A stretch of 64,000 bases of DNA from Pseudomonas antarctica (GCF_001647715.1 NZ_CP015600.1:4340001-4404000), one strand, 5' to 3'. Shown: positions 1 through 9,087, counted from the first letter of the stretch. Notes: a model not told the origin generated them from the letters alone. Made by a program: numbers and translations.

Positions 1-55
1 CCAACTGGCCCGTCTCGGCGCAGCTAGCCACAACGGAAAACGTCATAAAAAGCCC

Positions 56-787
56 TCAGTCGAGCACCGAAGGATCGGCGTCGATCATCATTTGCTTCAT
101 TTCTTCAAAGTGCTGCTGCGAAAAATCCGCGATGCCTTCCCAGCCCCGCGCGGTTTTTTCCGCCACCTCATCCGACAGCACCCGCAGCGGCTGGCCGGTG
201 GACCACGCCGTCACCAGAATCTGGCAGGCGCGCTCCAGGGTCCAGATGTCGTCAAAGGCTTCACCGATGGACGCCGCCGTCACCATCACACCGTGGTTCC
301 CCATCAACAAGCGACGCTTGCCATCAAGCAACCCGGCCAGGCGCGCGCCTTCGGCTTCGGTGTCCGCCATACCGCCATACAGTTCGTCCACGGCCACACG
401 GTTGAAGTACCGCGCGGTGTTCTGGTCGATCGGCGGCACATGCGGTGTGGCCAGGCAGGCCACTGCCGTGGTGTACACCGGGTGCAAGTGCAACACCGCG
501 CGGGTTTGCGGCAACAGGCGGTGAATCTGCCCGTGGATTGACCAGGCGGTGGCGTCCACATTCGGGTGGTCGGCGCTGGCGGGGTCGTCGGCGTTCAACA
601 GCAACAGGTCACTGGCGCGGATACGCGAAAAGTGCTTCCACTTCGGGTTGAGCAAAAACTGTTTGCCATCGGCCGACACGGCGGCGCTGAAGTGGTTGGC
701 CACCGCTTCGTGCATGCCCACATGCGCAATGATACGAAAGGTCGCCGCCAGGTCGATGCGAGTCTGTTCTTCAAGGGATAACGCCAT
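56..787 (-). CDS. class II aldolase/adducin family protein
   Basis: This 243-residue cytosolic protein has the class II aldolase/adducin fold. The zinc-binding histidines are visible as H100 and H102 (LHLHPVY) and H165 (MGNHGV). The acidic residue that true sugar-phosphate aldolases place four residues before the earlier histidine (about residue 81) is Ala here, so a classical aldolase reaction is doubtful; a decarboxylase- or epimerase-type reaction on a small hydroxyacid is possible. It is the last gene of a leftward operon, 50 bp after the binding-protein gene, with a dioxygenase and an ABC transporter upstream, which suggests a role in breaking down the imported compound. The family call is firm; the substrate is unknown. 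Confidence 0.85.
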   Translation of the reverse strand: MALSLEEQTRIDLAATFRIIAHVGMHEAVANHFSAAVSADGKQFLLNPKWKHFSRIRASDLLLLNADDPASADHPNVDATAWSIHGQIHRLLPQTRAVLHLHPVYTTAVACLATPHVPPIDQNTARYFNRVAVDELYGGMADTEAEGARLAGLLDGKRRLLMGNHGVMVTAASIGEAFDDIWTLERACQILVTAWSTGQPLRVLSDEVAEKTARGWEGIADFSQQHFEEMKQMMIDADPSVLD

Positions 788-837
788 GAATCGGTCTCCG
801 CAAGGCGCGACCGCAGGGCTGCGGCCGCGCGATAGGC

Positions 838-1668
838 TTACTGGGGCATCAGCGCTGCGATGTCGGCGTCGGTCGGGGCCTCAAAGTTGTACTTCTTGAG
901 CAAGGCGGCGTATTCCGGGGTGGCGCGGTATTTTTCCAGCCCGTCGAGCAGGGCTTTCTTCACCGTGTCATTGCCCTTCTTCACGCCAAAGCCGTTAAGC
1001 ACCGGGTAGATCAGGGTGTCGGAAGAAATCACCACGCGGCTGCCCAGCTTGTCGACCACACCACGGGCCACGGCGGCGTCGGTGATCTGCGCTTCCACGG
1101 CGTGTGCGAGCAAGGCCTGGGTGGTTTGCGGGTCGGTGCTGTATTCGCTGATCTGAATCGGCTTCAACCCCTTGGCCACGCAATAATCAGCCGACAATTT
1201 GTTCATCTGCGCCAGCCAGGAAGTGGCGCCCATGGAGCCGATCTTGTGGCCGCAGAATTCTTCCGGAGTCTTGGGCTGGAAGGCGCTGTCCTTGAGGGTG
1301 AGGATCGACTCGCCGCTTTTCAGGTAAGGGATCATGTCGATGACTTTGACCCGCTCTGCAGTGATGTACATCGACGAGTTGGTCAGGTCGAACCGCCCGG
1401 CCTGCAGGCCAGTGATCAGGTTGGGAAAGCGTGTATCGAGGGTCTCGACCTTGCGGCCCATGACCTTGCCCAGGCCGTCCATGAACTCGATATCAAAGCC
1501 TGCGGGCTTGTTGTTATCCATGTACTCATAGGGAAAAAACGTCACATCGGAACCGGCGATGAGCTTGCCTTCCTGCTGGAACGCCGAAGCCGCCAACGAG
1601 GTCAGTGCAACCGCAGCGCCCAGCAGGCACACGGCAAGAGGGCGAACACTTTTTTTAGACGCTGTCAT
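838..1668 (-). CDS. amino-acid-type ABC transporter substrate-binding protein
   Basis: A periplasmic solute-binding protein of family 3 (HisJ/ArtJ-like), about 276 residues. The N-terminus has basic residues, a hydrophobic stretch (PLAVCLLGAAVALTSLA) and an ASA-F cleavage site. The mature part starts with the family-typical GKLIAGSDVTFFPYEY and GFDIEFMDGLG. The start at 1668 was chosen because an AGG lies 8 nt upstream; an in-frame ATG two codons earlier (1674) is too close to it. It lies 28 bp after the dioxygenase gene and serves the fused permease/ATPase encoded two genes upstream. The ligand is probably a small polar amino-acid-like compound; it cannot be named from sequence. Confidence 0.88.
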   Translation of the reverse strand: MTASKKSVRPLAVCLLGAAVALTSLAASAFQQEGKLIAGSDVTFFPYEYMDNNKPAGFDIEFMDGLGKVMGRKVETLDTRFPNLITGLQAGRFDLTNSSMYITAERVKVIDMIPYLKSGESILTLKDSAFQPKTPEEFCGHKIGSMGATSWLAQMNKLSADYCVAKGLKPIQISEYSTDPQTTQALLAHAVEAQITDAAVARGVVDKLGSRVVISSDTLIYPVLNGFGVKKGNDTVKKALLDGLEKYRATPEYAALLKKYNFEAPTDADIAALMPQ

Positions 1669-1696
1669 GGTCATTACCTGCAAGGGTTTTAGGGGG

Positions 1697-2569
1697 TTAG
1701 GCAGTCGCGGAATCTTGGCCGGCCTGTTGCACGAAAAAGGACGCGCCACGGGGTTTCTGCGGCAAGCGCAGATGGTTGTCCGTGGAGCGCACCAAGCCAC
1801 TTTCTTCACCGGCCACCAACACGCCGGCGTGTGCACTGGGCAACGGGTTTTCACCGAATGGCAGCGCGTCTTCAGCGGCGTATACGCTGATAAAAAGAGT
1901 GCGCGGCAGTTCGGTCTCGTTAGGGCTCGAAGCATGTAACAGGCGCGTGTGCATGAAGCACACGGAGCCGGCCGGGCCGTAACAGGCGACCGGTTGCTGG
2001 CAGTGTTCTTCGACCACCGCATCCTCTACCGAACCGGTGAACCGCTGGTTCTGCCAGTGCGACCACAGCGGGCCTTTGTGGCTGCCGGGGATCACATTCA
2101 GAGGGCCGTTTTGCGGGGTCACTTCACTGACCATCAGCAAGGCCGTCACGATGTCGTCGTTGCTGTGGGGCGTGAACAGAAAGTCCTGGTGCCACTTCAC
2201 CTGGGTCGCGGTGTGCGGCAGTTTCGAATTGATTTTGCTGTGATGAAAACGCGCGCCGCCAGCGCCGATCAACTGCGCAGAAATCGCCGCCATCCGTGAG
2301 TGCAACGCCACGCGCTCGTACACCGGGGAAATCTCGGTGGGCGAACTCACCCGGCGCAACGACGGGTGATCCGGGCGGTGGTCGCCCTCCAGGTCAAAGC
2401 GTGCGCGCCCGTCCACCGTGGCACCCCAACCCTGGTCGTGGCGGCGGCTCTCTTCCACCCACTGGTCGAAGTCGTGTTGCAGCGTGGCCACTTCGTCCAG
2501 CGACAGCACGCCTTCTACCACCAGGAATCCGTCGCGCTGGAACTGTTCGATTTGAGCTTGCTCGATCAT
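1697..2569 (-). CDS. phytanoyl-CoA dioxygenase (PhyH) family protein
   Basis: A 290-residue Fe(II)/2-oxoglutarate-dependent oxygenase of the PhyH family. The iron facial triad is visible as H127-x-D129 (WHQDF) and H212 (LLHASSPN), and R223 (LPRTLF) is placed to bind the 2-oxoglutarate carboxylate, so the enzyme should be active. Family members hydroxylate free amino-acid derivatives (for example ectoine) as well as fatty acyl compounds. The gene is 27 bp downstream of the ABC permease/ATPase and 28 bp upstream of the binding protein, so hydroxylation of the imported solute is the simplest reading. The product is inferred only from context. Confidence 0.85.
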   Translation of the reverse strand: MIEQAQIEQFQRDGFLVVEGVLSLDEVATLQHDFDQWVEESRRHDQGWGATVDGRARFDLEGDHRPDHPSLRRVSSPTEISPVYERVALHSRMAAISAQLIGAGGARFHHSKINSKLPHTATQVKWHQDFLFTPHSNDDIVTALLMVSEVTPQNGPLNVIPGSHKGPLWSHWQNQRFTGSVEDAVVEEHCQQPVACYGPAGSVCFMHTRLLHASSPNETELPRTLFISVYAAEDALPFGENPLPSAHAGVLVAGEESGLVRSTDNHLRLPQKPRGASFFVQQAGQDSATA

Positions 2570-2596
2570 ATTGTTGTGTCCTGAACGTAAAAGAGA

Positions 2597-4114
2597 TCAC
2601 GCCAGCGAGACGTCCTTGAGGAACGCCTCCACGCGTGGGTTGTGGCCGCTGCGCAAAGCCTGCGGGGTGTCGTCGCACACCACACGGCCCTTCTCCATGA
2701 ACACGATGCGGTCGGAGACCTTGAAGGCGAAGTTCATCTCGTGAGTGACGATCACCATGGTGATGCCCTCCCCGGCCAGGGCTTCGATGACCTGCAGCAC
2801 TTCGTTGACTTTTTCTGGGTCGAGCGCCGAGGTGGGCTCGTCGAACAGCATGATTTGCGGGCGCATCATCAAGGCGCGGGCGATGGCCACGCGCTGTTGC
2901 TGGCCGCCGGACAACTGGTGCGGGTACTTCCAGGCGTGGTCGAGCATGCCCACCTTGTGCAACAGCGCGTAGGCCTGTTGCTTGAGCGCGTCAGTACGGC
3001 CGAGGCGATGGTATTTCGGCGCCATCAGCAGGTTGTCGAGCACACTCAAATGCGGGAACAGGTTGAAGCTCTGGAACACCATGCCGATGTTCAGGCGATG
3101 CTCGGCGTGCTCGACGTACTGCGGTTTCTGCGCGCCGACCTTGTTGAGATGTATGAACGGCTGGCCGTTGATCGTGATCTCGCCGTTGTCCAGCTGTTCA
3201 AGGCCATTGAGCAGGCGGATCAGCGTGGTCTTGCCTGAGCCGGACGGCCCGATCACCGACACCACTTCACCCGGCTGAATCTGCAAATTGACCGAGCCCA
3301 GCACTTCAATATCGTTGTAAGCCTTGTGCAACCGCGTGGCTTGCAGCGCCGATGCACCGGTGCTCGCCGGGCGCTGCAACGCCGTGCGCTGTTGCGTGGC
3401 CAGGGCCAGCACCGCCGCGTCCGGCACGCGGGACACGTTGCGCTGGTTGACGTCGAGAAAGCGCTCCAGGCGCTTGAGCAAAAAATCGAACACGGTGACG
3501 ATCAACACATAGAAGAACGCCACCGCCGCCATGGTTTCGATCACCAGGAAGTTCTGCGAATACAGGCGCTGTCCGACCATCAGGATTTCGGTCAGCGAGA
3601 TCACCGACACCAGCGAGGTGAGCTTCACGATCGAGATGTATTCGTTGGCCAGCGACGGCAACGCCACGCGCAAGGCCTGGGGAATGACCACGCGCCACTG
3701 GGTGCCGAAGAACTTCAAGCCCAGTGCGCGCGCCGCTTCGCCCTGCCCTTTGGGAATTGAGAGCAAACCGCCGCGATGGATCTCGGCCACATAGGCCGTT
3801 TCGCAAATCACCAGCGCCAACAGGCCGGACCAGAACGGGTCGGCCAGCACCGCCGACGTGCCCGGCAGCGCCTGGGGCAAGTTGTAGATAAAGATCAGCA
3901 GCACCAGCAGCGGCAAGCTGCGGAACAACCAGATATAGCCACGGGCCGGCAGGCTGAGCAGCGGCTGTTTGGATTGCTTGGCCAGCGCCAGCAGAAAGCC
4001 CAGGGCAATGCTCAAGAGCCAGGTCAGGGTGCTGAGTTTGATCACCGTCCATGTGGCTCGCCAGAACTCGGCGTCGCCGAGCAAACCAAACATGTAGTTC
4101 CAGTCGAATGTCAT
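2597..4114 (-). CDS. amino acid ABC transporter permease/ATP-binding fusion protein
   Basis: One 505-residue chain carries both transporter parts. Residues 1-225 are a HisM/GlnP-type permease with several membrane helices and the EAA coupling loop (about 126-148). After a linker, residues 258-505 are an ATPase with Walker [10 protein letters not shown] (289-297), signature [15 protein letters not shown] and Walker [13 protein letters not shown]. The usual arrangement is two genes. The start MTFDWNYMF was chosen because the permease domain begins there; in-frame starts further upstream add only an unstructured leader. It heads the operon with PhyH, binding protein and aldolase genes. A REPIN separates it from the LysR gene. 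Confidence 0.9.
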   Translation of the reverse strand: MTFDWNYMFGLLGDAEFWRATWTVIKLSTLTWLLSIALGFLLALAKQSKQPLLSLPARGYIWLFRSLPLLVLLIFIYNLPQALPGTSAVLADPFWSGLLALVICETAYVAEIHRGGLLSIPKGQGEAARALGLKFFGTQWRVVIPQALRVALPSLANEYISIVKLTSLVSVISLTEILMVGQRLYSQNFLVIETMAAVAFFYVLIVTVFDFLLKRLERFLDVNQRNVSRVPDAAVLALATQQRTALQRPASTGASALQATRLHKAYNDIEVLGSVNLQIQPGEVVSVIGPSGSGKTTLIRLLNGLEQLDNGEITINGQPFIHLNKVGAQKPQYVEHAEHRLNIGMVFQSFNLFPHLSVLDNLLMAPKYHRLGRTDALKQQAYALLHKVGMLDHAWKYPHQLSGGQQQRVAIARALMMRPQIMLFDEPTSALDPEKVNEVLQVIEALAGEGITMVIVTHEMNFAFKVSDRIVFMEKGRVVCDDTPQALRSGHNPRVEAFLKDVSLA

Positions 4115-4256
4115 CGTCGCGGTGCCCTGAACAAAAAAGAAGTTGATCTGCATCGATGGGATGAGAGTCGTGGCGGGAGGCACTTGGGGTCAATTCGTAA
4201 AACCCGGCCCACTGGGTAGGCAGAACCTATGCAGCCAGGAAACACTGAAATTCCAA

Positions 4257-4343
4257 TGTGGGAGCTGGCTTGCCTGCGATGGCATCACCTGGGTGGACCT
4301 GCCACACCGCGGTGCCTGTCTCGCAGGCAAGCCCGCTCCCACA
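4257..4343. repeat. REPIN (paired REP palindromes)
   Basis: Two inverted REP units face each other: TGTGGGAGCTGGCTTGCC at the left and GGCAAGCCCGCTCCCACA at the right, with TGCGA/TCGCA completing the stems. This is the usual intergenic Pseudomonas REP doublet. It fills the gap between the LysR gene and the ABC transporter gene, and may insulate the operon from the LysR transcript. Confidence 0.85.
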
Positions 4344-4434
4344 CTGAACAGGTGGTGCTGGAAGCTTTACGCCCTGACCGAAACAGTGCACGCCTTGATG
4401 CGCCACACCGAACCCGCCACCTTTTGGTGCAAGC

Positions 4435-5409
4435 TCAGCTCACACCACTCAGCACCCGCACCGCATGCGGGTCAAAAAAGCTCGGCGGGGCCATGCCGGG
4501 GATGTACTGGTCGGACACAAACATCCGGCAGCGCTCGGCAAACGCCGACACCACGCGCGACAGCTGAGTGTTGCTCGCCGTGGCGTAGCCCAGCCGCATC
4601 GGCCGATGGGCGCCGGCCAGGCGCAGGCGAATCACGCGCTTGCCATCCTGCGACATGTTCGATTTGGGCCGTGCATTGGCGAAGGAGTAGCCAATGCCAT
4701 TGCCCACCATCGCACGCACCGTTTCGAGGTTGGTGGAGCGCATGATGATGTTCGGCGTGGTGCCCGCCTGCATGAACAGGCTGAGGAAATAGTCGCGGCT
4801 CCACGGCGTGTCGAGCAGCACCACCGGGTACGCCTCAAGGTCCTGCATGCTCACCGCCGGCAGGTTCGCCAGCGGGTGATACTCGCCGACCATCACATAC
4901 GGCGGCAGGTGCGCCAGGGGTTGGAAGTCGATATCCGGGCTGGTCACCAGGTCGTAGGTCAGGGCGATATCCAGCTCGCCGCTGCGCAGTTTTTCCAGCA
5001 GTTCCTCGTGGTTGCCTTCGGCCTGGGTCAGCCGCACGCCAGGAAACGCACGGCCAAACCCGAACACCAATTCCGGCGTGATCATCGGCGCCAGCGACTC
5101 CAGGCAGCCCACCCGCAACGGCCCGCGCACGGTGTTCAACGACTCCGAGGCAATGGTGTAGAGGTTGGTCATCTGCTCCAGAATCAGCTTGGCCTCCTGC
5201 ATCACCTGGCGCCCCACCGCCGTGAGGGAAATGCCCTGCGCGTGGTGCCGAATAAACAGCTGAATGCCCAGCTCGGCCTCCATATGGGTGATGGCCGCCG
5301 AGATGGAAGGCGATGACACGTGAATGCGTTCAGCCGCAGCACTGATGCTGCCTGCCTCTCCCGACGCCACAAAATACTCCAGTTGACGCTGAGTAATACG
5401 ACTGAGCAT
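4435..5409 (-). CDS. LysR-family transcriptional regulator
   Basis: A 324-residue LysR regulator. The N-terminal winged helix-turn-helix (about 4-63) has the family pattern SISAAAERIHVSSPSISAAI, and the C-terminal two-thirds is the periplasmic-binding-like effector domain (PLRVGCLESLAPMITPEL onward). It is transcribed away from the Rid/oxidoreductase/AroQ-like/monooxygenase set, with 194 bp between start codons, and lies upstream of the ABC/PhyH operon in the same direction. It is therefore the likely regulator of both arms, responding to the imported compound or an intermediate. Confidence 0.9.
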   Translation of the reverse strand: MLSRITQRQLEYFVASGEAGSISAAAERIHVSSPSISAAITHMEAELGIQLFIRHHAQGISLTAVGRQVMQEAKLILEQMTNLYTIASESLNTVRGPLRVGCLESLAPMITPELVFGFGRAFPGVRLTQAEGNHEELLEKLRSGELDIALTYDLVTSPDIDFQPLAHLPPYVMVGEYHPLANLPAVSMQDLEAYPVVLLDTPWSRDYFLSLFMQAGTTPNIIMRSTNLETVRAMVGNGIGYSFANARPKSNMSQDGKRVIRLRLAGAHRPMRLGYATASNTQLSRVVSAFAERCRMFVSDQYIPGMAPPSFFDPHAVRVLSGVS

Positions 5410-5603
5410 TACGCCTGCCCCTCAACAATGACTGTGTGGGTCGCGTTGCAGGGTTCGTGCCGGGTCATCGCCGGCCCTGCGCTGTGCCGATGAGGGGCAC
5501 AGGCTTCGGTTTTTCCTAAGCACTACCCCGCGCAAATGCTGGTTTCGCGAGAACGAGGGCGATGTGAAGCTTGTTTCATCCCGCTTGCGATGAGTAGCCC
5601 GCC

Positions 5604-6026
5604 ATGCCCACCCACACCCGCATCCGCATGTTCAACACCCGACAGACCTACCCCAACCAGGCGCTGGACAACGACCTGTGCCAGGCCGTGCGCGCCGGCA
5701 ACACCGTCTATGTGCGCGGCCAGATCGGCACCGATTTCGACGGCAACCTGGTCGGCCTCGGCGACCCACGCGCCCAGGCCGAACAGGCGATGAAAAACGT
5801 CAAGCAACTGCTTGAAGAGGCAGGCTCCGACCTGTCGCATATCGTGAAAACCACCACCTACCTGATCGACCCGCGCTATCGCGAGCCGGTGTATCAGGAG
5901 GTGGGTAAATGGCTCAAAGGCGTGTTCCCGATCTCTACCGGCCTGGTGATTTCCGGCCTGGGCCAGCCGGAATGGCTGATGGAAATCGATGTGATCGCCG
6001 TCGTGCCGGATGACTGGACCGTATGA
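5604..6026 (+). CDS. Rid family protein (YjgF/YER057c/UK114)
   Basis: A 140-residue Rid-family protein, expected to be a cytosolic trimer. The family core is clear from GNTVYVRGQIG, the helix AEQAMKNVKQLLEEAG and the C-terminal strand LMEIDVIAVV. In RidA itself an arginine in the PxRS segment binds the imine substrate's carboxylate; here the equivalent stretch reads FPISTGLVI, without arginine, so RidA-type imine deaminase activity is unlikely and this is a different Rid subgroup. The stop overlaps the start of the next gene (ATGA at 6023), so the two are translationally coupled. Confidence 0.88.
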   Translation: MPTHTRIRMFNTRQTYPNQALDNDLCQAVRAGNTVYVRGQIGTDFDGNLVGLGDPRAQAEQAMKNVKQLLEEAGSDLSHIVKTTTYLIDPRYREPVYQEVGKWLKGVFPISTGLVISGLGQPEWLMEIDVIAVVPDDWTV

Positions 6027-7003
6027 AAGCGGTGATTGCCCGCGAGCCGGGCGGGCCTGATGTGTTGCACCTGGTAGAGCGCCCGGTGCCGACGCCCCAG
6101 GCAGGCGAGGTGCTGATTCGCGTGGCGGCCGCTGGCGTGAATCGCCCGGACCTGATGCAACGCAGCGGCGCGCCGATTCCCCCTGGCGCCACCGATGTGC
6201 TCGGCCTGGAAGCGGCGGGCACCGTGGTTGCGGTGGGCAGCGGTGTGGACGAGTTCGCACCCGGCGACGCCGTGATGGCGTTGCTTAACGGCGGTGGCTA
6301 CGCCGAGTATTGCCTGGCCCACGCGGCGCATTGCCTGCCGGTACCGGCGGGATTATCGCTGCAACACGCCGCCGGGGTGCCGGAAGCAGCCTTTACCGTG
6401 TGGCACAACCTGTTTGAACTGGGCCGCCTGCGCACGGGCGACACGCTGTTGATCCACGGCGCCGCCAGTGGCGTCGGCAGTTTTGCCGTGCAGTGTGCGC
6501 AGGCGGCCGGCGCACGGGTGATCGCCACCGCGGGCGGCCCGCAGAAAGTCGCGATGCTGCAAACGCTGGGCGTGTGGCGAGCGGTGGACCGTCACAGCGA
6601 AGACTTCGTCGACGTGGTGAACCACCTCACCGAAGGGCGTGGCGTGGACGTGGTGCTGGATAACGTCGGCGGCGCTTACGTCGCGCGCAACCTCGCCGCC
6701 CTGGCAATGGGCGGGCGACACGTCAGCCTGGCGTTCCTGCAGGGCGCCCACATCGAGTTGGACTTGCAGGTGCTGATGCGCAAAAACCTCAGCCTCACCT
6801 CCTCCACCTTGCGCCCCAAAAGCCACGCCGAAAAAGCCCGGTTGGCGGTGTGCATCCGCTCGCGCTTTTTACCCTGGCTGGCCTGCAGTGCGGTGCGCCC
6901 GCAGATCCACGCGCAGCTACCGCTGCTTCAAGCAGCCGAGGCCCACCGACTGCTGGAAGCCAACGCCAACGTCGGCAAAGTCCTGCTGACCGTCGCTAAA
7001 TAA
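6023..7003 (+). CDS. zinc-free NAD(P)H:quinone oxidoreductase family protein
   Basis: A 326-residue medium-chain dehydrogenase/reductase of the quinone oxidoreductase (PIG3/QorA-like) group. The N-terminal GroES-like domain has GVNRPDLMQRSG, and the Rossmann domain has IHGAASGVGSFAVQ (about 144-157). The cysteine cluster of the structural zinc in alcohol dehydrogenases is absent, as expected for this group. It probably reduces a carbonyl- or enone-containing intermediate with NADPH. It overlaps the Rid gene by 4 bp and is followed 12 bp later by the AroQ-like gene. Confidence 0.87.
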   Translation: MKAVIAREPGGPDVLHLVERPVPTPQAGEVLIRVAAAGVNRPDLMQRSGAPIPPGATDVLGLEAAGTVVAVGSGVDEFAPGDAVMALLNGGGYAEYCLAHAAHCLPVPAGLSLQHAAGVPEAAFTVWHNLFELGRLRTGDTLLIHGAASGVGSFAVQCAQAAGARVIATAGGPQKVAMLQTLGVWRAVDRHSEDFVDVVNHLTEGRGVDVVLDNVGGAYVARNLAALAMGGRHVSLAFLQGAHIELDLQVLMRKNLSLTSSTLRPKSHAEKARLAVCIRSRFLPWLACSAVRPQIHAQLPLLQAAEAHRLLEANANVGKVLLTVAK

Positions 7004-7015
7004 CGGGAGAGCCCC

Positions 7016-7456
7016 ATGCCCCACCGCGTGTTTTTCCTCAATGGGCCCAACGCCAACCTCTACGGGCTGGATAAAAACGGCACCTACGGCAGCGAGAGTT
7101 TCGCCAGCATCGAAGCCCGCTGCCAGCACCACGCCGCCGGGCTCGGCCTGGCCCTGGACTTTCGCCAAAGCAACCACGAAGGCGTGCTGGTGGACTGGAT
7201 TCAAGAGGCCCGACTGAACGCCGACGCCATCGTGATCAACGCCGCCGGGCTCACCTACAGCTCCGTGCCGATCCTCGACGCACTGCTGGCGTTCGACGGC
7301 CCGATCATCGAAGCGCACATGAGCAACATCTGGAAGCGCGAGAGCTTCAGGCATCACTCCTACGTGTCCAAGGCCGCCACCGGCGTGATCGCCGGGTTGG
7401 GAGCGTTGGGTTATGAACTGGCACTGACGGCGGTGGCCGCGTTGCTCAAACCTTAA
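7016..7456 (+). CDS. type II 3-dehydroquinate dehydratase (AroQ)-like protein
   Basis: A 146-residue protein of the type II dehydroquinase family, normally a dodecameric enzyme that dehydrates 3-dehydroquinate. Conserved landmarks are Y24, N75 (INAAG), H101 (EAHMSN) and R112 (FRHHSY). However, the catalytic loop arginine (R19 in the well-studied enzymes) lies at an Asp in GLDKNGTYG, and the active-site histidine of the THTS motif is Tyr81 (LTYSS). A housekeeping shikimate-pathway role is therefore unlikely. Its place in a catabolic operon suggests a modified reaction on a related substrate. The family is certain; the reaction is not. Confidence 0.85.
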   Translation: MPHRVFFLNGPNANLYGLDKNGTYGSESFASIEARCQHHAAGLGLALDFRQSNHEGVLVDWIQEARLNADAIVINAAGLTYSSVPILDALLAFDGPIIEAHMSNIWKRESFRHHSYVSKAATGVIAGLGALGYELALTAVAALLKP

Positions 7457-7485
7457 ATACAGGCTCGAAAACACAGCCACTCGAA

Positions 7486-7513
7486 TGTAGGAGATGGCTT
7501 GCCTGCTCCCACA
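7486..7513. repeat. degenerate REP element
   Basis: TGTAGGAG followed by GGCTTGCCTGCTCCCACA: the two outer REP arms are present but the middle is collapsed. It lies in the 104-bp gap between the AroQ-like and monooxygenase genes and resembles the REPINs at 4257 and 24027. Confidence 0.6.
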
Positions 7514-7560
7514 CTGGATCTTCGGTGTTACAGACAACCTCTTACTCTCAGGAAACGCCA

Positions 7561-8811
7561 ATGACCGTCGAAACAATCAACACCCTGGTAGTCGGCGCAG
7601 GCCAGGCCGGCGTCGCCATGAGCGAACACCTGTCCCTGATGGGCGTGCCCCACATCGTGCTGGAGCGCCACCGCATCGCCGAACGTTGGCGCTCGGAGCG
7701 TTGGGATTCGCTGGTCGCCAACGGCCCGGCCTGGCACGACCGCTTTCCGGGGCTGAAATTCGAAGGCATCTCCCCCGAAGCCTTCCCGCCCAAAGAGCGC
7801 ATGGCCGACTACTTCGAAGCCTACGTTCAAAAATTGCAGGCCCCTGTGCGCACCGGTGTGGAAGTCCAGCAAGTGGAACGCCACGTGGGCCGCCCCGGCT
7901 TCAAAGTCACCACCTCCGCAGGCGTGATCGAGGCCAATAATGTCGTGGCCGCCACCGGCCCGTTCCAACGCCCGTCGATGCCGACTATCGTTCCCGCCAC
8001 TGCGCCGTTGCATCAACTGCATTCATCCTCCTACAAAAATCCTGCTCAGTTGCCCGAAGGCGCGGTACTGGTTGTAGGCGCCGGCGCCTCCGGTTCGCAA
8101 ATCGCCGAAGAACTGCAAAAGGCCGGCAAGACCGTGTACCTCTCCGTGGGCGAACACTACCGCCCGCCCCGCGCCTACCGCAGCCGTGACTATTGCTGGT
8201 GGCTTGGCGCCCTGGGCTTGTGGGACGAAGTCAAAATACAGCCGAAGAAAAAGCACGTGGCCTTTGCCGTCAGCGGCTACGAAGGCGGTAAGACCGTCGA
8301 CTTCCGCCGCCTGGCACACCAAGGCATCAACCTGGTAGGCGTGACGCGCAGCTGGGACGACGGCGTGATGACCTTTGCACCGGGCCTGGCCGACAACGTG
8401 GCCGAAGGCGACCGCGCCTACTTTGATGTACTGCGCGACGCCGACGCCTATATCGAAGCCAACGGTTTACCGTTCCCCCTCGAACCCGACGCCTGGGAAC
8501 TGCTGCCAGACCCGGAGTGCCTGGTTAACCCTATCCTCAGCCTGGACCTGGCCGCAGCGGGCGTGACCACCATTCTCTGGGCCACCGGCTTCACGTTCGA
8601 TTTCAGCTGGTTGAAGGTCGATGCGTTTGACGAAAAAGGCGAGCCGTTCCACAAGCGCGGGATCTCGGCACAGAGCGGGATTTACTTCCTCGGCCTGCCG
8701 AACCTGGTGAACCGCGCGTCGTCGTTTATCTATGGGGTTTGGCACGATGCGAAGTACGTGGCCGATCATATTGTTTTGCAGAATGAGTACATGTCCTACA
8801 ACAAGCCCTGA
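7561..8811 (+). CDS. flavin-containing monooxygenase (CzcO-like NAD(P)/FAD protein)
   Basis: A 416-residue FAD-dependent oxidoreductase. The N-terminal dinucleotide fold is VVGAGQAGVAMSEHL (FAD), and a second is VVGAGASGSQIAEEL (NADPH). Near the C-terminus WATGFTFDFSW is the usual ATG motif, and FLGLPN precedes the last helix. Such enzymes put oxygen onto N or S atoms or carry out Baeyer-Villiger oxidation. The start ATG at 7561 follows AGGAAACGCCA; codons further upstream lack a ribosome site. It is the last gene of the rightward set of the catabolic locus, behind a REP remnant. Confidence 0.88.
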   Translation: MTVETINTLVVGAGQAGVAMSEHLSLMGVPHIVLERHRIAERWRSERWDSLVANGPAWHDRFPGLKFEGISPEAFPPKERMADYFEAYVQKLQAPVRTGVEVQQVERHVGRPGFKVTTSAGVIEANNVVAATGPFQRPSMPTIVPATAPLHQLHSSSYKNPAQLPEGAVLVVGAGASGSQIAEELQKAGKTVYLSVGEHYRPPRAYRSRDYCWWLGALGLWDEVKIQPKKKHVAFAVSGYEGGKTVDFRRLAHQGINLVGVTRSWDDGVMTFAPGLADNVAEGDRAYFDVLRDADAYIEANGLPFPLEPDAWELLPDPECLVNPILSLDLAAAGVTTILWATGFTFDFSWLKVDAFDEKGEPFHKRGISAQSGIYFLGLPNLVNRASSFIYGVWHDAKYVADHIVLQNEYMSYNKP

Positions 8812-9007
8812 AACAGCAAAGTTCGAGGCGACAGCGCCTTGCTCCCTTGCCTACGCTTGCGTCAGAATCCGCCGGCTTGTGCGCTTGAGTGGGCGTCTCT
8901 AAGGTTGCTCGGTCGCTGAACACTCAGTGATCGGGTTTAGTAGCCCTTGGGTCAATTACACTTAGTGCATGAGCTTCATCTATCAGACGTTCCTGTCTGT
9001 GCCTGAT

Positions 9008-9087
9008 GGTGGCTGTGCGTAGGGCGCCTTCGGGTGCGCCGGCTTTGTGTAATTCCCCGGTCTACTAACCTGCGTACAGCTGCCACC
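9008..9087 (+). promoter_or_regulatory. structured leader upstream of the DUF6124 gene
   Basis: GGTGGCTGTGCG (9008-9019) can pair with CGTACAGCTGCCACC (9073-9087), closing a domain that contains a GC-rich hairpin capped by a UUCG-type loop (9023-9040). The structure lies in a 325-bp gene-free stretch (8812-9136) just before the small gene at 9137. The pairing was read by eye. It could be a 5' leader or an independent small RNA. Confidence 0.5.
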
